In this document: positions 12,093 through 20,978 of the stretch, piece after piece
Numbering within the stretch: the first letter of the stretch is position 1
How the letters are laid out: the number at the start of each line of letters is the position of its first letter
NCBI GenBank assembly: GCA_910588365.1
Contig: CAJUQS010000164.1
Span: 32,158 to 96,157, forward strand
DNA from: an uncultured Oscillospiraceae bacterium
GTDB taxonomy: Bacteria > Bacillota > Clostridia > Oscillospirales > Oscillospiraceae
Length of the DNA: 64,000 nucleotides
Direction of reading: 5' to 3'
The notes under the pieces: model-generated
Seen by the model: only the letters and a program-made list of their open reading frames with translations
What the model was told of the DNA's origin: nothing
The model's database searches: none
Translations under genes and position numbers: made by a program

Positions 12093-12393
12093 GGTCTGTT
12101 TTCCTTTCTGACTTTTCTGTCGGAGATGAATAAACGGGGGTTGAGAAGCATAAAGTATTTATTTTATAGTAGTGGGGGCAGTAGAGGGAAATTTTGTGGA
12201 TAAAGGCGGAAAGCCTTTGAAAAACCTGAAAAAATTGATGGAAAATGGGTGTGGAAAAAGAAAATGGTTGTCCACAGATTTCCACGGCTGAAAAAGGGCG
12301 CCAGGTTTTCAACTGCCGTTGTGGATAATGAATTGTTTGGATTGTGGAAAACTTGGGGGAAACTGTTGAAAGCCGGGCGCGGGTTTTCGGGCG
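12093..12393. other. Putative replication origin (oriC), dnaA-dnaN intergenic region
   Basis: 301 bases without a gene. Five DnaA-box-like 9-mers are seen: TGTGGATAA at 12195-12203 and 12320-12328 (exact consensus, minus orientation), TGTGGAAAA at 12250-12258 and 12343-12351, and TTGTCCACA at 12268-12276. An AT-rich stretch (12149-12172, TAAAGTATTTATTTTATAG) followed by TAG-TAG triplets lies beside the 12195 box, resembling the unwinding element and DnaA-trio arrangement of Bacillus incC. Origin function is inferred from box density and gene context. Confidence 0.8.
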
Positions 12394-13707
12394 TCATTTG
12401 GTGGAGTTGATGTTGGTGATGATGTCCTTGATGGTTTCGCTGTAGATGGGGTCGCTCTGCATCTTCTTCTCCACCTTGTTGATGGAGTTGAGGACTGTGG
12501 AGTGATCCCGTCCGCCGAAGATTTTTCCCGTGTCGTCCAGGGAGAGGCTGGTCATGCGGCGGATGAGGTACATGGCCACCTGACGGCCGTTGAGGCAGTC
12601 CCGGCTGCGGGATTGCCCCTTGACCTGGTCCTCCTCCAGACGGAAGTAGCGGCAGATCTCCTTGATGATGGTGTCCGGCGTGATGATGAACTCGTCGGAG
12701 CGGATGAGATCCTGGATGGCCCGGTCCACGGTGGATTGGTTGATCTCTATGCCCTCCAGATCCTTGAAGGCCTTGATCTTTTTCACCGCGCCCTCCAGCT
12801 GGCGGACGTTGGCGGTGATCTTGGTGGCGATATAGGAGGCGATGTTGTTCTCCAGCATGAAGCCCAGCTGTGCGGCCTTGTTTTTGAGGATGGCGATGCG
12901 GGTCTCCAGATCCGGGGGCTGCACATCCTGAACCAGGCCCCACTCGAAGCGGGTGCGCAGCCGGTCGTCCAGCAGGGTCATCTCCTTGGGGGGCCGGTCG
13001 GAGGTGAGGACGATCTGTTTTTTCGCTTCGTAGAGGGTATTGAACGTGTGAAAGAACTCGTTCTGGGTCTCCACCTTGCCGGCCACGAATTGGATATCGT
13101 CCACCAGCAGCAGATCCGCCTCCCGGTACTTGGTGCGGAAGTCGGCCGCTTTGCCGGTGCGCACGGACTCGATGAACTCGTTGATGAAGTCGTCTCCTTT
13201 GATATAGACGATCCGCTTGTCCGGGTTTTTCTGCCGGATGACGTGGGCGATGGCGTAGAGCAGGTGGGTCTTGCCAAGGCCGGAGTTTCCATAGATGAGC
13301 AGGGGGTTGTAGTACTGCCCCGGCGCGTCGGCCACCGCCTGGGCCGCCGCGTGGGCAACCTTGTTGGAGTCGCCTACCACGAATGTGGCGAAGGTGAACT
13401 CCCCGCTCTCCATCAGGGAGGTGGGCTTCTCCTCCTCCTTGTCCTGGTACCGTTTGAGCCCGCCGTCATCCAGAATGCGGACCTTCATGTCCGCGGAGAA
13501 GATATCCTTGAGACTGGCCTCGATGTTGGGGAGGAACCGGTCCTGGATGTTGCTCCTCTTGAAGGCGTTGGGGCAGTGGAGCACCAGGCTGTCCCCCTCC
13601 AGGGCCACGACGGACGTCTCATCAAACCAGGTCTTTATGGTGGTTTCTGACAGATCCTCCCGCAGTCTGGTCAGGATCATGGACCAGATATCGGAAACAG
13701 ATTGCAT
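12394..13707 (-). CDS. dnaA: Chromosomal replication initiator DnaA
   Basis: 437 aa from the ATG at 13707, seven bases after GGGAG; the frame stays open upstream but that part holds the leader. Domain I is at residues 1-70 (IWSMILTRLRE), a short charged linker follows, and the AAA+ domain has Walker A YGNSGLGKTH (139-148), Walker B LLLVDDIQF and a sensor region. Domain IV at the end carries the DNA-binding signature GGRDHSTVL. It binds the boxes at 12195-12351 and opens the origin. Confidence 0.98.
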   Translation of the reverse strand: MQSVSDIWSMILTRLREDLSETTIKTWFDETSVVALEGDSLVLHCPNAFKRSNIQDRFLPNIEASLKDIFSADMKVRILDDGGLKRYQDKEEEKPTSLMESGEFTFATFVVGDSNKVAHAAAQAVADAPGQYYNPLLIYGNSGLGKTHLLYAIAHVIRQKNPDKRIVYIKGDDFINEFIESVRTGKAADFRTKYREADLLLVDDIQFVAGKVETQNEFFHTFNTLYEAKKQIVLTSDRPPKEMTLLDDRLRTRFEWGLVQDVQPPDLETRIAILKNKAAQLGFMLENNIASYIATKITANVRQLEGAVKKIKAFKDLEGIEINQSTVDRAIQDLIRSDEFIITPDTIIKEICRYFRLEEDQVKGQSRSRDCLNGRQVAMYLIRRMTSLSLDDTGKIFGGRDHSTVLNSINKVEKKMQSDPIYSETIKDIITNINSTK

Positions 13708-13746
13708 AGAAGCTCTCCCTTTCTCTGAAGTTAAGACATTCAACTC

Positions 13747-13775
13747 AGTATACCAAAAAATGTCCCTGAATGCAA
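13747..13775 (-). promoter_or_regulatory. dnaA promoter
   Basis: Leftward TTGCAT (13770-13775), 17-base spacer, TATACT (13747-13752). The leader to ATG 13707 is about 35 nt. No DnaA box is seen overlapping it. Confidence 0.75.
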
Positions 13776-13797
13776 CAGATACTTATTCTAATTATAA

Positions 13798-14035
13798 GAA
13801 CCTGTTTAACATCTCCCCGCGCCCGCCTTGGCGGCATATTTTCCGCCCTGACTGCGTTAAAAATCCGTGCAATCCGTCAGGATTCTGCAACAGGCGCATC
13901 GAGCGCCTGTGCAGAATAATCGTGCATGACCCCTCGATGGGGTCATGCACGATATGGATTGCTGCGGCTTTTTGCCTTGCAGGGCAAAAAATCTATCTCG
14001 CCAATCCGCACACGCTGAGATATTAAACAGGCTCT
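13798..14035. repeat. Hairpin-rich element with 19-bp imperfect inverted ends
   Basis: 238 bases between dnaA and rpmH. Left end AGAACCTGTTTAACATCTC (13798-13816) pairs with right end 14017-14035 at 17 of 19 positions. Inside are two long hairpins: 13921-13950 (13-bp arms CGTGCATGACCCC) and about 13879-13914 (ATTCTGCA...ACAGGCGC). No ORF. The structure is that of a non-coding miniature mobile element or palindromic repeat. Confidence 0.7.
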
Positions 14036-14122
14036 AAGAACCTGTATTTACAGCCGTTGAATGGATCTTGGCGGCAAAATCCTCCGCCAATCCCTCATCC
14101 CCCGGCTGTGAATACAGGTTAT
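14036..14122. repeat. AACCTGTATTCA-type inverted-end element
   Basis: About 85 bases, starting AGAACCTGTATTTACAGCCG and ending CGGCTGTGAATACAGGTT, with an internal TTGGCGG...CCGCCAA hairpin. It stands directly against the preceding element. Confidence 0.75.
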
Positions 14123-14203
14123 GAGAGGAATCCGCCGTATGCCCCCAGCGGCCTCCAGGCGGGCTGTCCGGGAAGATTTTATACCGTCGGGGCGCTTTTT
14201 TTG

Positions 14204-14232
14204 TTGACACGCCTGTTTTTTTTATGTATAAT
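14204..14232 (+). promoter_or_regulatory. rpmH promoter, full consensus
   Basis: TTGACA (14204-14209), 17-base spacer, TATAAT (14227-14232): perfect sigma-A consensus, as expected for a ribosomal protein gene. The leader of about 120 nt is GC-rich. Confidence 0.88.
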
Positions 14233-14362
14233 AATTGTTGCCTGTCCTCAGACGGGCCTGAATTGTCAACTGCGGGGCGGCAAAACCCACGGGCCGCCCG
14301 CCGTCGAGTAGTGCGGGAGCGTGTCTCCCGCCCAGCAATCAAAGAGTAGGAGGTGTATGCAA

Positions 14363-14497
14363 ATGTTCCGTACCTATCAGCCCAAGAAGCGCCAGCGCTC
14401 CAAGGAGCACGGGTTCCGTAAGCGGATGAGGACCGCCAATGGACGCAAGGTGCTCGCCCGCCGCCGCGCCAAGGGCCGCGCCCGCCTGACCCATTGA
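14363..14497 (+). CDS. rpmH: 50S ribosomal protein L34
   Basis: 44 aa, typical length. The sequence [20 protein letters not shown] with an Arg/Lys-rich remainder is unmistakable. The ATG at 14363 is nine bases after AGGAGG; an ATG two codons upstream is only three bases from it and is unlikely. First gene of the conserved rpmH-rnpA-yidD-yidC-khpB series, divergent from dnaA. Confidence 0.97.
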   Translation: MFRTYQPKKRQRSKEHGFRKRMRTANGRKVLARRRAKGRARLTH

Positions 14498-14535
14498 GGT
14501 TCGAGGCGTTTGCATCGCGAATCAGATAGATGAGA

Positions 14536-14575
14536 GGGACGGCAAGAAAATCTTCCTGCCGTCCCTGCGTTGTTA
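14536..14575 (+). terminator. Stem-loop between rpmH and rnpA
   Basis: GGGACGGCA-A-GAA pairs with TTC-C-TGCCGTCCC (14536-14565), followed by a weak T-rich stretch. Probably a partial terminator that raises rpmH over rnpA expression. Confidence 0.6.
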
Positions 14576-14585
14576 TTTTGCAAGG

Positions 14586-14671
14586 TTAAGAATCTGTATT
14601 CACCGACTCATACGGCCGTCTGACGGGCGGAGCCCTCAATCAGCCGTCATTTTCAGCAGGGAATACAGGTG
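14586..14671. repeat. AACCTGTATTCA-type inverted-end element (diverged copy)
   Basis: It starts GAATCTGTATTCACCG and ends GGGAATACAGGTG; the interior differs from the other copies. It lies between rpmH and rnpA. Confidence 0.6.
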
Positions 14672-14748
14672 CTGAAATGGCAGCGCCCCATCTGTTTTGA
14701 AGCCGTCCGGCTCCAGCCGGAGAAACTCCAGTGGAGGGCCTTTCTGCT

Positions 14749-15099
14749 ATGAAAAAGACCGTCACCATCAAGGAAAACCGCACCTTCCGGCGGATATACA
14801 GCAAGGGCCGCTCCGCGGTGACCCCCTTTCTGGTGCTCTACTGCCGCCCCAACCGGCTGGATCACAACCGGCTGGGCGTGACGGTCAGTACCAAGCTGGG
14901 CGGCGCCGTGGTGCGCAACCGCGCCCGCAGGAGGCTCAGGGAGGTCTTCCGTCTGGCGGGGCCGGATCTGCGCCGGGGCTACGATGTGATCCTGGTGGCC
15001 CGGAACAGGGCCGTCAACGGACCCTATGAGAAGCTGACGGGCGCGTTTTACCGGGCCTGCCGGGAGCTGGACCTGCTGGAGAGGAGGAAAAGGGAGTGA
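14749..15099 (+). CDS. rnpA: Ribonuclease P protein component
   Basis: 116 aa from the ATG at 14749, ten bases after GGAGGG; a GTG at 14731 contains that site and is rejected. Protein subunit that helps the RNase P RNA trim tRNA 5' ends. The RNR signature is seen as [18 protein letters not shown] (about residues 52-69), plus N-terminal [16 protein letters not shown]. It overlaps yidD by four bases. Confidence 0.96.
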   Translation: MKKTVTIKENRTFRRIYSKGRSAVTPFLVLYCRPNRLDHNRLGVTVSTKLGGAVVRNRARRRLREVFRLAGPDLRRGYDVILVARNRAVNGPYEKLTGAFYRACRELDLLERRKRE

Positions 15100-15308
15100 A
15101 AGGACTTCTTCTGGGGGCGATCCGCTTCTATCAGAGATACGTCTCGCCGGGCCTGCCCCCCAGGTGCCGCTTCATCCCCACCTGCTCCCAGTATGCCCTG
15201 GAGGCCGTGGAGAAGTACGGCCCTCTCAGGGGCGGCTGGCTGGCTCTCAGGCGGTTTTTGCGATGCCACCCCTTTTACAAGGGGGATATGTACGATCCTG
15301 TACCCTAG
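15096..15308 (+). CDS. yidD: Membrane protein insertion efficiency factor YidD
   Basis: 70 aa, starting with GTG in the GTGA overlap with rnpA. The signature [20 protein letters not shown] then [13 protein letters not shown] and CHPF is complete. Small amphipathic membrane-associated protein that aids YidC-dependent insertion. Confidence 0.96.
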   Translation: MKGLLLGAIRFYQRYVSPGLPPRCRFIPTCSQYALEAVEKYGPLRGGWLALRRFLRCHPFYKGDMYDPVP

Positions 15309-15356
15309 GCAGGCAGATCAAAACTGCCTGTACCAGAAAAACCGGAGGAACGTTCA

Positions 15357-16472
15357 ATGTTTGGTGCCTTTGGCAAAATTGTCAGTATGCCTTTTGCGGT
15401 GCTGCTGCGCTGGCTGTACAACATCAGCGGGTCCTACGGGCTGTCCATCATCCTGTTCAGCCTGGTGGTCACCCTGGTCATGGTCCCATTCCAGATGAAG
15501 TCCAAGCGCAGCATGGTCCGCATGGGCAAGCTCTCCAGCAAGCAGGCGGAGCTGCAGAAGCAGTACGCCAAAAACCAGCAGAAGTACCAGGAGGAGCTGA
15601 CCAAGCTCTACCAGGAGGAGGGGATCAACCCCATGGGCGGGTGTCTGTGGTCCTTACTGCCCATGTTCATCCTGGTTCCCCTCTATTCCATCATTCGTAT
15701 GCCCATCGTCTACTTCATGGGCATCAGCGAGACGGCCTGCAATGCCCTGCGGGAGGCCGCCGCGGGCCTTGGCTACGCGGCGGAGACCCTAGGCAACGGG
15801 GCCTACGGCGCCTATGAGCAGATTGATCTGGCAAACTTCATCACCCGCAACTGGGACAGCTATGACTGGGCTGGCATTGAGGGCGTGGGGGACAAGCTCC
15901 TCCAGATGCACTTCGACTTCCTCGGCATCGATTTGAGTATCCAGCCCCAGCACGTCCTTCGAAGCTTCTCCATGGAGTGGGCGGTCATCGGGGTCATCCT
16001 CGTCCCCGTGCTGGCCGCTGTCATGAACTATGTACAGACCATCGTCATCAGCAAGTCCAACGGCCAGTCCCAGGAGCAGCAGGCCAGCATGAAGATGATG
16101 AACATTATGATGCCCCTGATGAGCCTGTGGTTCTGCTCCGTCATGCCCGCCGCCCTGGGCGTGTACTGGATCGCCAACAGCGTGTGGGGCATGATCCGCG
16201 AGTCCGTGCTGGGCAAGTTCTACACAAAAAAGATCAACGCCGAGGAGGAGGAGCGGGAGGCCAAGCGGGAGGCCGCCAGGAAGCTGCGCATGGAGGAGGC
16301 CAAGAAGCGGGCCGCCGAGCAGCGGGAAATTGACGTCAGGCGTCCCAAGAAGCAGCCTCCTCAGAAGACCGGAGAAAAGCGGGTTTCCACAACCGAGGCC
16401 GGCCGTGTGGGTGAGCGCCCCTATGCCCGGGGCCGCAGCTACCAGGCGGACCGATACGAAGAGAAGGAGTAA
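15357..16472 (+). CDS. yidC: YidC/Oxa1/SpoIIIJ membrane protein insertase
   Basis: 371 aa. The short Gram-positive form with about five TM helices. It begins with a hydrophobic helix without a lipobox cysteine, unlike Bacillus SpoIIIJ. The cytoplasmic hairpin (SKRSMVRMGKLSSKQAELQK, about residues 45-85) and the conserved INPMGGCLWSLLPMFIL segment are clear. There is a lower-conservation extracytoplasmic insert at about 120-180, and the C-terminal tail is long, basic and coiled (AEEEEREAKREAARKLR). Eight bases separate it from khpB. Confidence 0.96.
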   Translation: MFGAFGKIVSMPFAVLLRWLYNISGSYGLSIILFSLVVTLVMVPFQMKSKRSMVRMGKLSSKQAELQKQYAKNQQKYQEELTKLYQEEGINPMGGCLWSLLPMFILVPLYSIIRMPIVYFMGISETACNALREAAAGLGYAAETLGNGAYGAYEQIDLANFITRNWDSYDWAGIEGVGDKLLQMHFDFLGIDLSIQPQHVLRSFSMEWAVIGVILVPVLAAVMNYVQTIVISKSNGQSQEQQASMKMMNIMMPLMSLWFCSVMPAALGVYWIANSVWGMIRESVLGKFYTKKINAEEEEREAKREAARKLRMEEAKKRAAEQREIDVRRPKKQPPQKTGEKRVSTTEAGRVGERPYARGRSYQADRYEEKE

Positions 16473-16480
16473 TATTCGTT

Positions 16481-17377
16481 ATGACGGCGAAATTTATTGA
16501 TATGACGGGCAAAACCGAGGACGAGGCCGTCGCAAAAGCTCTCTCCCAGCTGGGATTGGACCGGGACGAGGTGTCCGTGGAGGTGCTGGAGCGGGCCAAG
16601 AAGGGATTTCTGGGTATCGGCGCCAGCCCCGCGAAGGTCCGCGTGACCTACGGTCTGGAGGAGGCGAAGAGCGCGCCGGAGGCGGCCCCTGTTTCCACAG
16701 TGGTGGAGTCTTCTGTGGAAAAAAAGCCGGAGAAAAAGCAGAGTGCCGAAAAGACCGCCGAACCTGCCCCCAGGGCGGAGAAGCCGGTCCGGCGGGAGCG
16801 TCCCGAGCGCCGTCCCCGCCCCCGGCCTGAGCGCCGGGAGCAGCCGGCCGCTGTGAAAACCGAGGACGCGGTCCAGCCCCCGCAGCCCCAGGATCTGGGG
16901 GAGATCTGCACCGACGAGAAGGCGCAGCAGATTACCGCCTTCCTCACCGGCCTGCTCCAGCACATGGAGAGCGGCGCCCAGGTGAAGGTCTACCGGAGCG
17001 AGGAGGGCCGGTACAAGGTCATCCTGGAGGGGGAGAAGCTGGGACAGCTCATCGGCCGGCGGGGCGAGACCCTGGACGCCATCCAGCAGCTGACCAATTA
17101 CTCCGTCAACCGGGGCGGCGACAAGCGGGTGCGCGTCCATGTGGACGCGGAGAACTACCGCCTCAAGCGGGAGCAGAGCCTCCAGCACCTGGCACATAAG
17201 GTGGCCGCCAAGGTGGTCAAGTACAAGCGCAATGTCACCCTGGAGCCCATGAACGCCTATGAGCGCCACGTCATCCACACGGCGCTCCAGGATGTGGAAA
17301 ACATCACGACCTACTCCATGGGCACCGATCCCAACCGCCGGGTCATCGTGGCCTATGACCGGAACGGAAACAAGTAG
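16481..17377 (+). CDS. khpB: KhpB/Jag RNA-binding protein
   Basis: 298 aa. Jag-N domain (residues 1-52, ending KKGFLGIGASPAKV), then an extended Pro/Glu/Arg linker (about 60-135), a KH-II domain (IGRRGETLDAIQQLTNY, about 188-205) and a terminal R3H domain (MNAYERHVIHTALQ, about 256-269). Relatives bind many mRNAs and affect cell division and wall synthesis. In most Firmicutes mnmE and mnmG follow; they do not here. Confidence 0.95.
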   Translation: MTAKFIDMTGKTEDEAVAKALSQLGLDRDEVSVEVLERAKKGFLGIGASPAKVRVTYGLEEAKSAPEAAPVSTVVESSVEKKPEKKQSAEKTAEPAPRAEKPVRRERPERRPRPRPERREQPAAVKTEDAVQPPQPQDLGEICTDEKAQQITAFLTGLLQHMESGAQVKVYRSEEGRYKVILEGEKLGQLIGRRGETLDAIQQLTNYSVNRGGDKRVRVHVDAENYRLKREQSLQHLAHKVAAKVVKYKRNVTLEPMNAYERHVIHTALQDVENITTYSMGTDPNRRVIVAYDRNGNK

Positions 17378-17455
17378 AGGCAGCCGTCCTTTTCCTTTGA
17401 AAAAGGGAGGGATCGGAAGAAAGCTTTACAGCTCCTCAACGCAGCAAATGCACAA

Positions 17456-17497
17456 CCCCCGCCGGATTTGTGGAAAAGCCCGGCGGGGGCTTCTTTA
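17456..17497 (+). terminator. Terminator of the rpmH-khpB operon
   Basis: Stem CCCCCGCCGG (17456-17465) with CCGGCGGGGG (17480-17489), then CTTCTTT. Confidence 0.85.
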
Positions 17498-17551
17498 TGA
17501 GAATTTAAAGCTCATATAAAGAGAATATAAAGATTTCCTAATACCTGTCTC

Positions 17552-17580
17552 TTGCCATTTGTCGAAAAAACAGATATAAT
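17552..17580 (+). promoter_or_regulatory. Promoter of the LTA-synthase-like gene
   Basis: TTGCCA (17552-17557), 17 bases, TATAAT (17575-17580). Confidence 0.7.
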
Positions 17581-17621
17581 GGGGCAGAAACAAGAAAGAA
17601 AACAGGTTTGAGGGTGGTAAA

Positions 17622-19484
17622 TTGAAGAAATTTTTGGAGATCGTTTTTTTTCTGCGGAGGGAGGCGGAGCCGGGCTGGCCTGTTTGGAAGACGATTATTT
17701 TCTATAGCTACCGGGTTCTGGCTCTGCTGCTGGCCTCCGTCTGCCTGGGGACGCTGCTGCTCTGCTTTGCCTACGGGGCCTACTCCTGGGGGGTGTTCGA
17801 GGGGTACTTCGCTTCCGCCCAGATTCTGGTGATGAACGTCCTGCCGGTGGTTCTGCTGGTGTTTTTGTTCTACGGTATCACGGGCCGGGCCTGGTCCGCC
17901 TTTTTGATCGGCGGGGGCATCGCCTTCGGCTTCAGCCTGGGCAGCTACTACAAGCTCACCTTCCGGGACGATCCGCTCCACTTCGAGGATATGTTCATCC
18001 TCCGGGAGGCCAAGGCCATGGCCGGCGGGAGCCGCTACGCCCTGTTTGTGGACAAGCGTATCGCCGTCACGGCGGTTTGCCTGCTCCTGGGGACGCTGGT
18101 GCTGTTTCTGCTGGTCCGGGGCAGGCTGGGGGGCTGGCGGCTGCGTGTGCCCGCGGCCATGACGGCGGTGCTGGCGGCTGCGGCGGTGATGCCGGCCTAT
18201 CTGGATGAAGATCTCTATGGACGGGTGGACAACTACGAATACCTCAACCAGTGGAGCGCCACCCAGGAGTACATCGCCCACGGCTTTTTCTATCCCTTTA
18301 TTCACAGCGTCAAGGATTCCCTGGATTTTCCACCCTCCGGCTACAGCGAGGGGAAAACCCGGGAGCTTCTCTCCGGCTATGAGGACGCAGACATCCCCGA
18401 GGACAGGAAGATCAACATCATCGCCCTCATGCGGGAGGCCTATGTGGATTTCTCCCGGTACGATATCCCGGGACTGGATACCAGCGGATACGAGCTCTAC
18501 CACCAGCTGGAGGCGGAGAGCCTCACCGGCAATCTGGTGACCAACATCTTCGCCGGGGGCACCGTGGACACGGAGCGCTGCTTCCTGACGGGCAGCTACA
18601 AGGTCCGCAACTTCCGCAGCAACCAGAATTCCTACCTCTGGTACCTCCGGGATCAGGGCTACACCGTGGAGGGCAGCCATCCCTATTACCAGTGGTTCTA
18701 CAACCGCCAGAACATCAACAGCTATCTGGGCTTTGAGCGCTACCGCTACCTGGAGGACGACTACATCAACCTCTGCGAGGACTTCACAGACGACACCCTC
18801 CCGGAGGACGCCCTCCTCCTGCCGGAGATCTACAGCGACTTCCAGAAGAACAAGGCCACCGGGAAGCCCTATTTCTCCTTTTCCGTCAATGTCCAGAGCC
18901 ACGGCCCCTACGCCGTCTGGGATACCGGATCTCCGGAGCGGATGGACATGAGCTACAGCCTGGCCTGCCGCAACGCCATGAACTTCTATCTGAACACCAT
19001 CTTTGAGACGGACGAGGAGCTGGCAAAGCTGATGGACCGCCTGCGCTCTGACCCGGACCCGGTGGTTCTGGTGACCTTCGGGGACCACATGCCCTGGATG
19101 GGGGACAGCAACGCCTTTTACGATGAGATGGGCATGAATATCGACCCCGGGGAGGAGGAGGGCTTCTATAACCACTACGCCACCCGCTACCTCATCTGGG
19201 CCAACGACGCGGCCAGGGAGATTATCGGCCGCGATCTCCGGGGAGACGGGCCGGACATCTCCCCCTGCTACCTGATGAATCTGGTGTTCCAGCAGCTGGG
19301 ATGGGAGGGCCCCGCCTTCATGCAGGCCATGGAGCCCATGATGGAGACCTTCCCGGTGGTCAGCACCAAGGGGCGCTATCAGGTGGACGGCGAGCTGGTT
19401 GAATCCATCCCGGAGGACCGGAAGGATCTGTTCCGCCAGTTTCTTTACATGCAGTACTACTGGAGCAGGGAATTCATCTATTGA
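17622..19484 (+). CDS. LTA-synthase-like sulfatase-family membrane enzyme
   Basis: 620 aa, TTG start after GGGTGG. Four or five N-terminal TM helices (about residues 23-195) are followed by a large extracytoplasmic alkaline-phosphatase-fold domain. Apparent catalytic features of the LtaS/phosphoglycerol transferase family: the Thr nucleophile in FAGGTVDTERC (about Thr314), the metal ligand in LMREAY, SHGPY and the FGDHMPW Asp-His pair (Asp about 488). It probably transfers a phosphoglycerol-type group to a cell-surface polymer or glycolipid. The substrate cannot be told from sequence. It is longer at the C-terminus than classical LtaS. Confidence 0.85.
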   Translation: MKKFLEIVFFLRREAEPGWPVWKTIIFYSYRVLALLLASVCLGTLLLCFAYGAYSWGVFEGYFASAQILVMNVLPVVLLVFLFYGITGRAWSAFLIGGGIAFGFSLGSYYKLTFRDDPLHFEDMFILREAKAMAGGSRYALFVDKRIAVTAVCLLLGTLVLFLLVRGRLGGWRLRVPAAMTAVLAAAAVMPAYLDEDLYGRVDNYEYLNQWSATQEYIAHGFFYPFIHSVKDSLDFPPSGYSEGKTRELLSGYEDADIPEDRKINIIALMREAYVDFSRYDIPGLDTSGYELYHQLEAESLTGNLVTNIFAGGTVDTERCFLTGSYKVRNFRSNQNSYLWYLRDQGYTVEGSHPYYQWFYNRQNINSYLGFERYRYLEDDYINLCEDFTDDTLPEDALLLPEIYSDFQKNKATGKPYFSFSVNVQSHGPYAVWDTGSPERMDMSYSLACRNAMNFYLNTIFETDEELAKLMDRLRSDPDPVVLVTFGDHMPWMGDSNAFYDEMGMNIDPGEEEGFYNHYATRYLIWANDAAREIIGRDLRGDGPDISPCYLMNLVFQQLGWEGPAFMQAMEPMMETFPVVSTKGRYQVDGELVESIPEDRKDLFRQFLYMQYYWSREFIY

Positions 19485-19652
19485 TTGGATGGGCCGCCGC
19501 CCTGCCGGCCCCGTGACCCGGCCTGCGCGGACTCCGAATCAAGCGCTCTTTTGTAAATCCAGTGGACTTTTTCCAGCCTGTGCGGTATACTGTTGGTACC
19601 GCGCGGGCTGGTTTTTCCATCTGTGCCGTGCGGCTGGAAAGGAGTCGCGCAC

Positions 19653-20978
19653 ATGAAAAAATTTGTCCTTTTACCGCTTATGCTGTTATGCCTGCTCTGC
19701 GGCTGCACCGGGGAGGAGAAGACCCAGCCCCCTGAGCCGGAGGAGATCGAGGCCGCCTCCAACGTGCCGGATCCTGTCCCGGCGGCCGCGCCGGAGGAGG
19801 TCCCGGATCCTGTCCCACCGCCGGATCCCCGGCAGGAGACGGTGGACGATCTTCTCTCTCGCATGAGCCTGGAGGAGAAGGTGGGCCAGATGTTCTTTGT
19901 CCGGTGTCCGGAGCTGAATGCCCTGGAGAAGATCGGCCAGTATCGCCTGGGGGGCTATCTGCTCTTCACCCGGGATTTCAAGGACGCCGCCGGGGAGTGG
20001 CTGACGGCCGAGGATTTTGTGGACAAGCTGAAGGGGTATCAAGCCGCGTCCTCCATCCCGCTATTCATCGGCGTGGACGAGGAGGGCGGCACCGTTGCCC
20101 GGGCCAGCCGGAACCCCTACCTGTTTCTGGAGAAGTGCAAGTCCCCCCAGGAGCTGTGGGCCGAGGACAAATGGGGCGCCATCGGCGGGGACGCCATCGA
20201 CAAGAACCGGGATCTCCTGGATCTCGGCATCAACGTCAACTTTGCCCCCGTGGCGGACGTGTCCACGGACCCGGCGGACTTCATCTATGACCGCTCCTTC
20301 GGCCAGGACGCCGCGGCCACGGCGGAGTACGTGCAGGAGGTGGTCGAGTCGGTGAACCTGGTCTCGGTCCAGGATCCCGCCTTCACCGGCCCCTACTACA
20401 AGATTGGCTGCGTCCTTAAGCACTTCCCAGGCTATGGCAACAACGTGGATACCCACACTGGAATTGCCATTGACGAGCGGCCCTATGAGCAGTTTGTGGC
20501 CGAGGATTTCCTGCCCTTCCAGGCGGGGATCAAGGCCGGGGCGGGCTCTGTGCTGGTCAGCCACAACGTCGTCACCTGCATGGATGAAAGCCTCCCGGCG
20601 TCCCTCTCGCCGGAGGTCCACCGGATTTTGCGGGAGGAGCTGGACTTTGACGGCGTCGTCCTCACCGACGATCTGGCCATGGACGCGGTGGAGGCCTACG
20701 CCCAGGACGGATCCGTGGCGGTCCTGGCCATTCTGGCGGGGAACGACATGGTGGTGACCACGGACTTTGAGACGCAGATCCCCCTGGTCATTGACGCGGT
20801 GCACACCGGGCTCATCCCGGAGGAGATGATCGATCAGGCGGTGGGCCGGGTGCTGGGCTGGAAGTACGATCTGGGGATTCTGGGCAATGGAGCTGGACAG
20901 GATTCTCCGGTGTCTAACTCAGGCAGAGGGGCAAACTCCTCTGGGGAATTGGAAGAAACGGGGAGGATGTTATGGTGA
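19653..20978 (+). CDS. Lipoprotein beta-N-acetylhexosaminidase-like GH3 enzyme (NagZ type)
   Basis: 441 aa from the ATG at 19653, eight bases after AAAGGAG; upstream codons are the leader. A lipobox LLCGC marks export and lipid attachment (Cys about 22), then a Pro/Glu linker to residue 65. The GH3 barrel has the KHFPGYG loop with Asp-Thr-His of the catalytic dyad (VDTH) and the nucleophile Asp in VVLTDDLAM. NagZ-type enzymes release GlcNAc from wall fragments. A wall-turnover role is inferred. The last residues overlap the next gene's start by seven bases. Confidence 0.88.
   Translation: MKKFVLLPLMLLCLLCGCTGEEKTQPPEPEEIEAASNVPDPVPAAAPEEVPDPVPPPDPRQETVDDLLSRMSLEEKVGQMFFVRCPELNALEKIGQYRLGGYLLFTRDFKDAAGEWLTAEDFVDKLKGYQAASSIPLFIGVDEEGGTVARASRNPYLFLEKCKSPQELWAEDKWGAIGGDAIDKNRDLLDLGINVNFAPVADVSTDPADFIYDRSFGQDAAATAEYVQEVVESVNLVSVQDPAFTGPYYKIGCVLKHFPGYGNNVDTHTGIAIDERPYEQFVAEDFLPFQAGIKAGAGSVLVSHNVVTCMDESLPASLSPEVHRILREELDFDGVVLTDDLAMDAVEAYAQDGSVAVLAILAGNDMVVTTDFETQIPLVIDAVHTGLIPEEMIDQAVGRVLGWKYDLGILGNGAGQDSPVSNSGRGANSSGELEETGRMLW

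Noticed and set aside
14357..14362. Earlier ATG for rpmH
   Set aside because: It lies three bases after AGGAGG, too close; the ATG at 14363 gives the normal L34 N-terminus.
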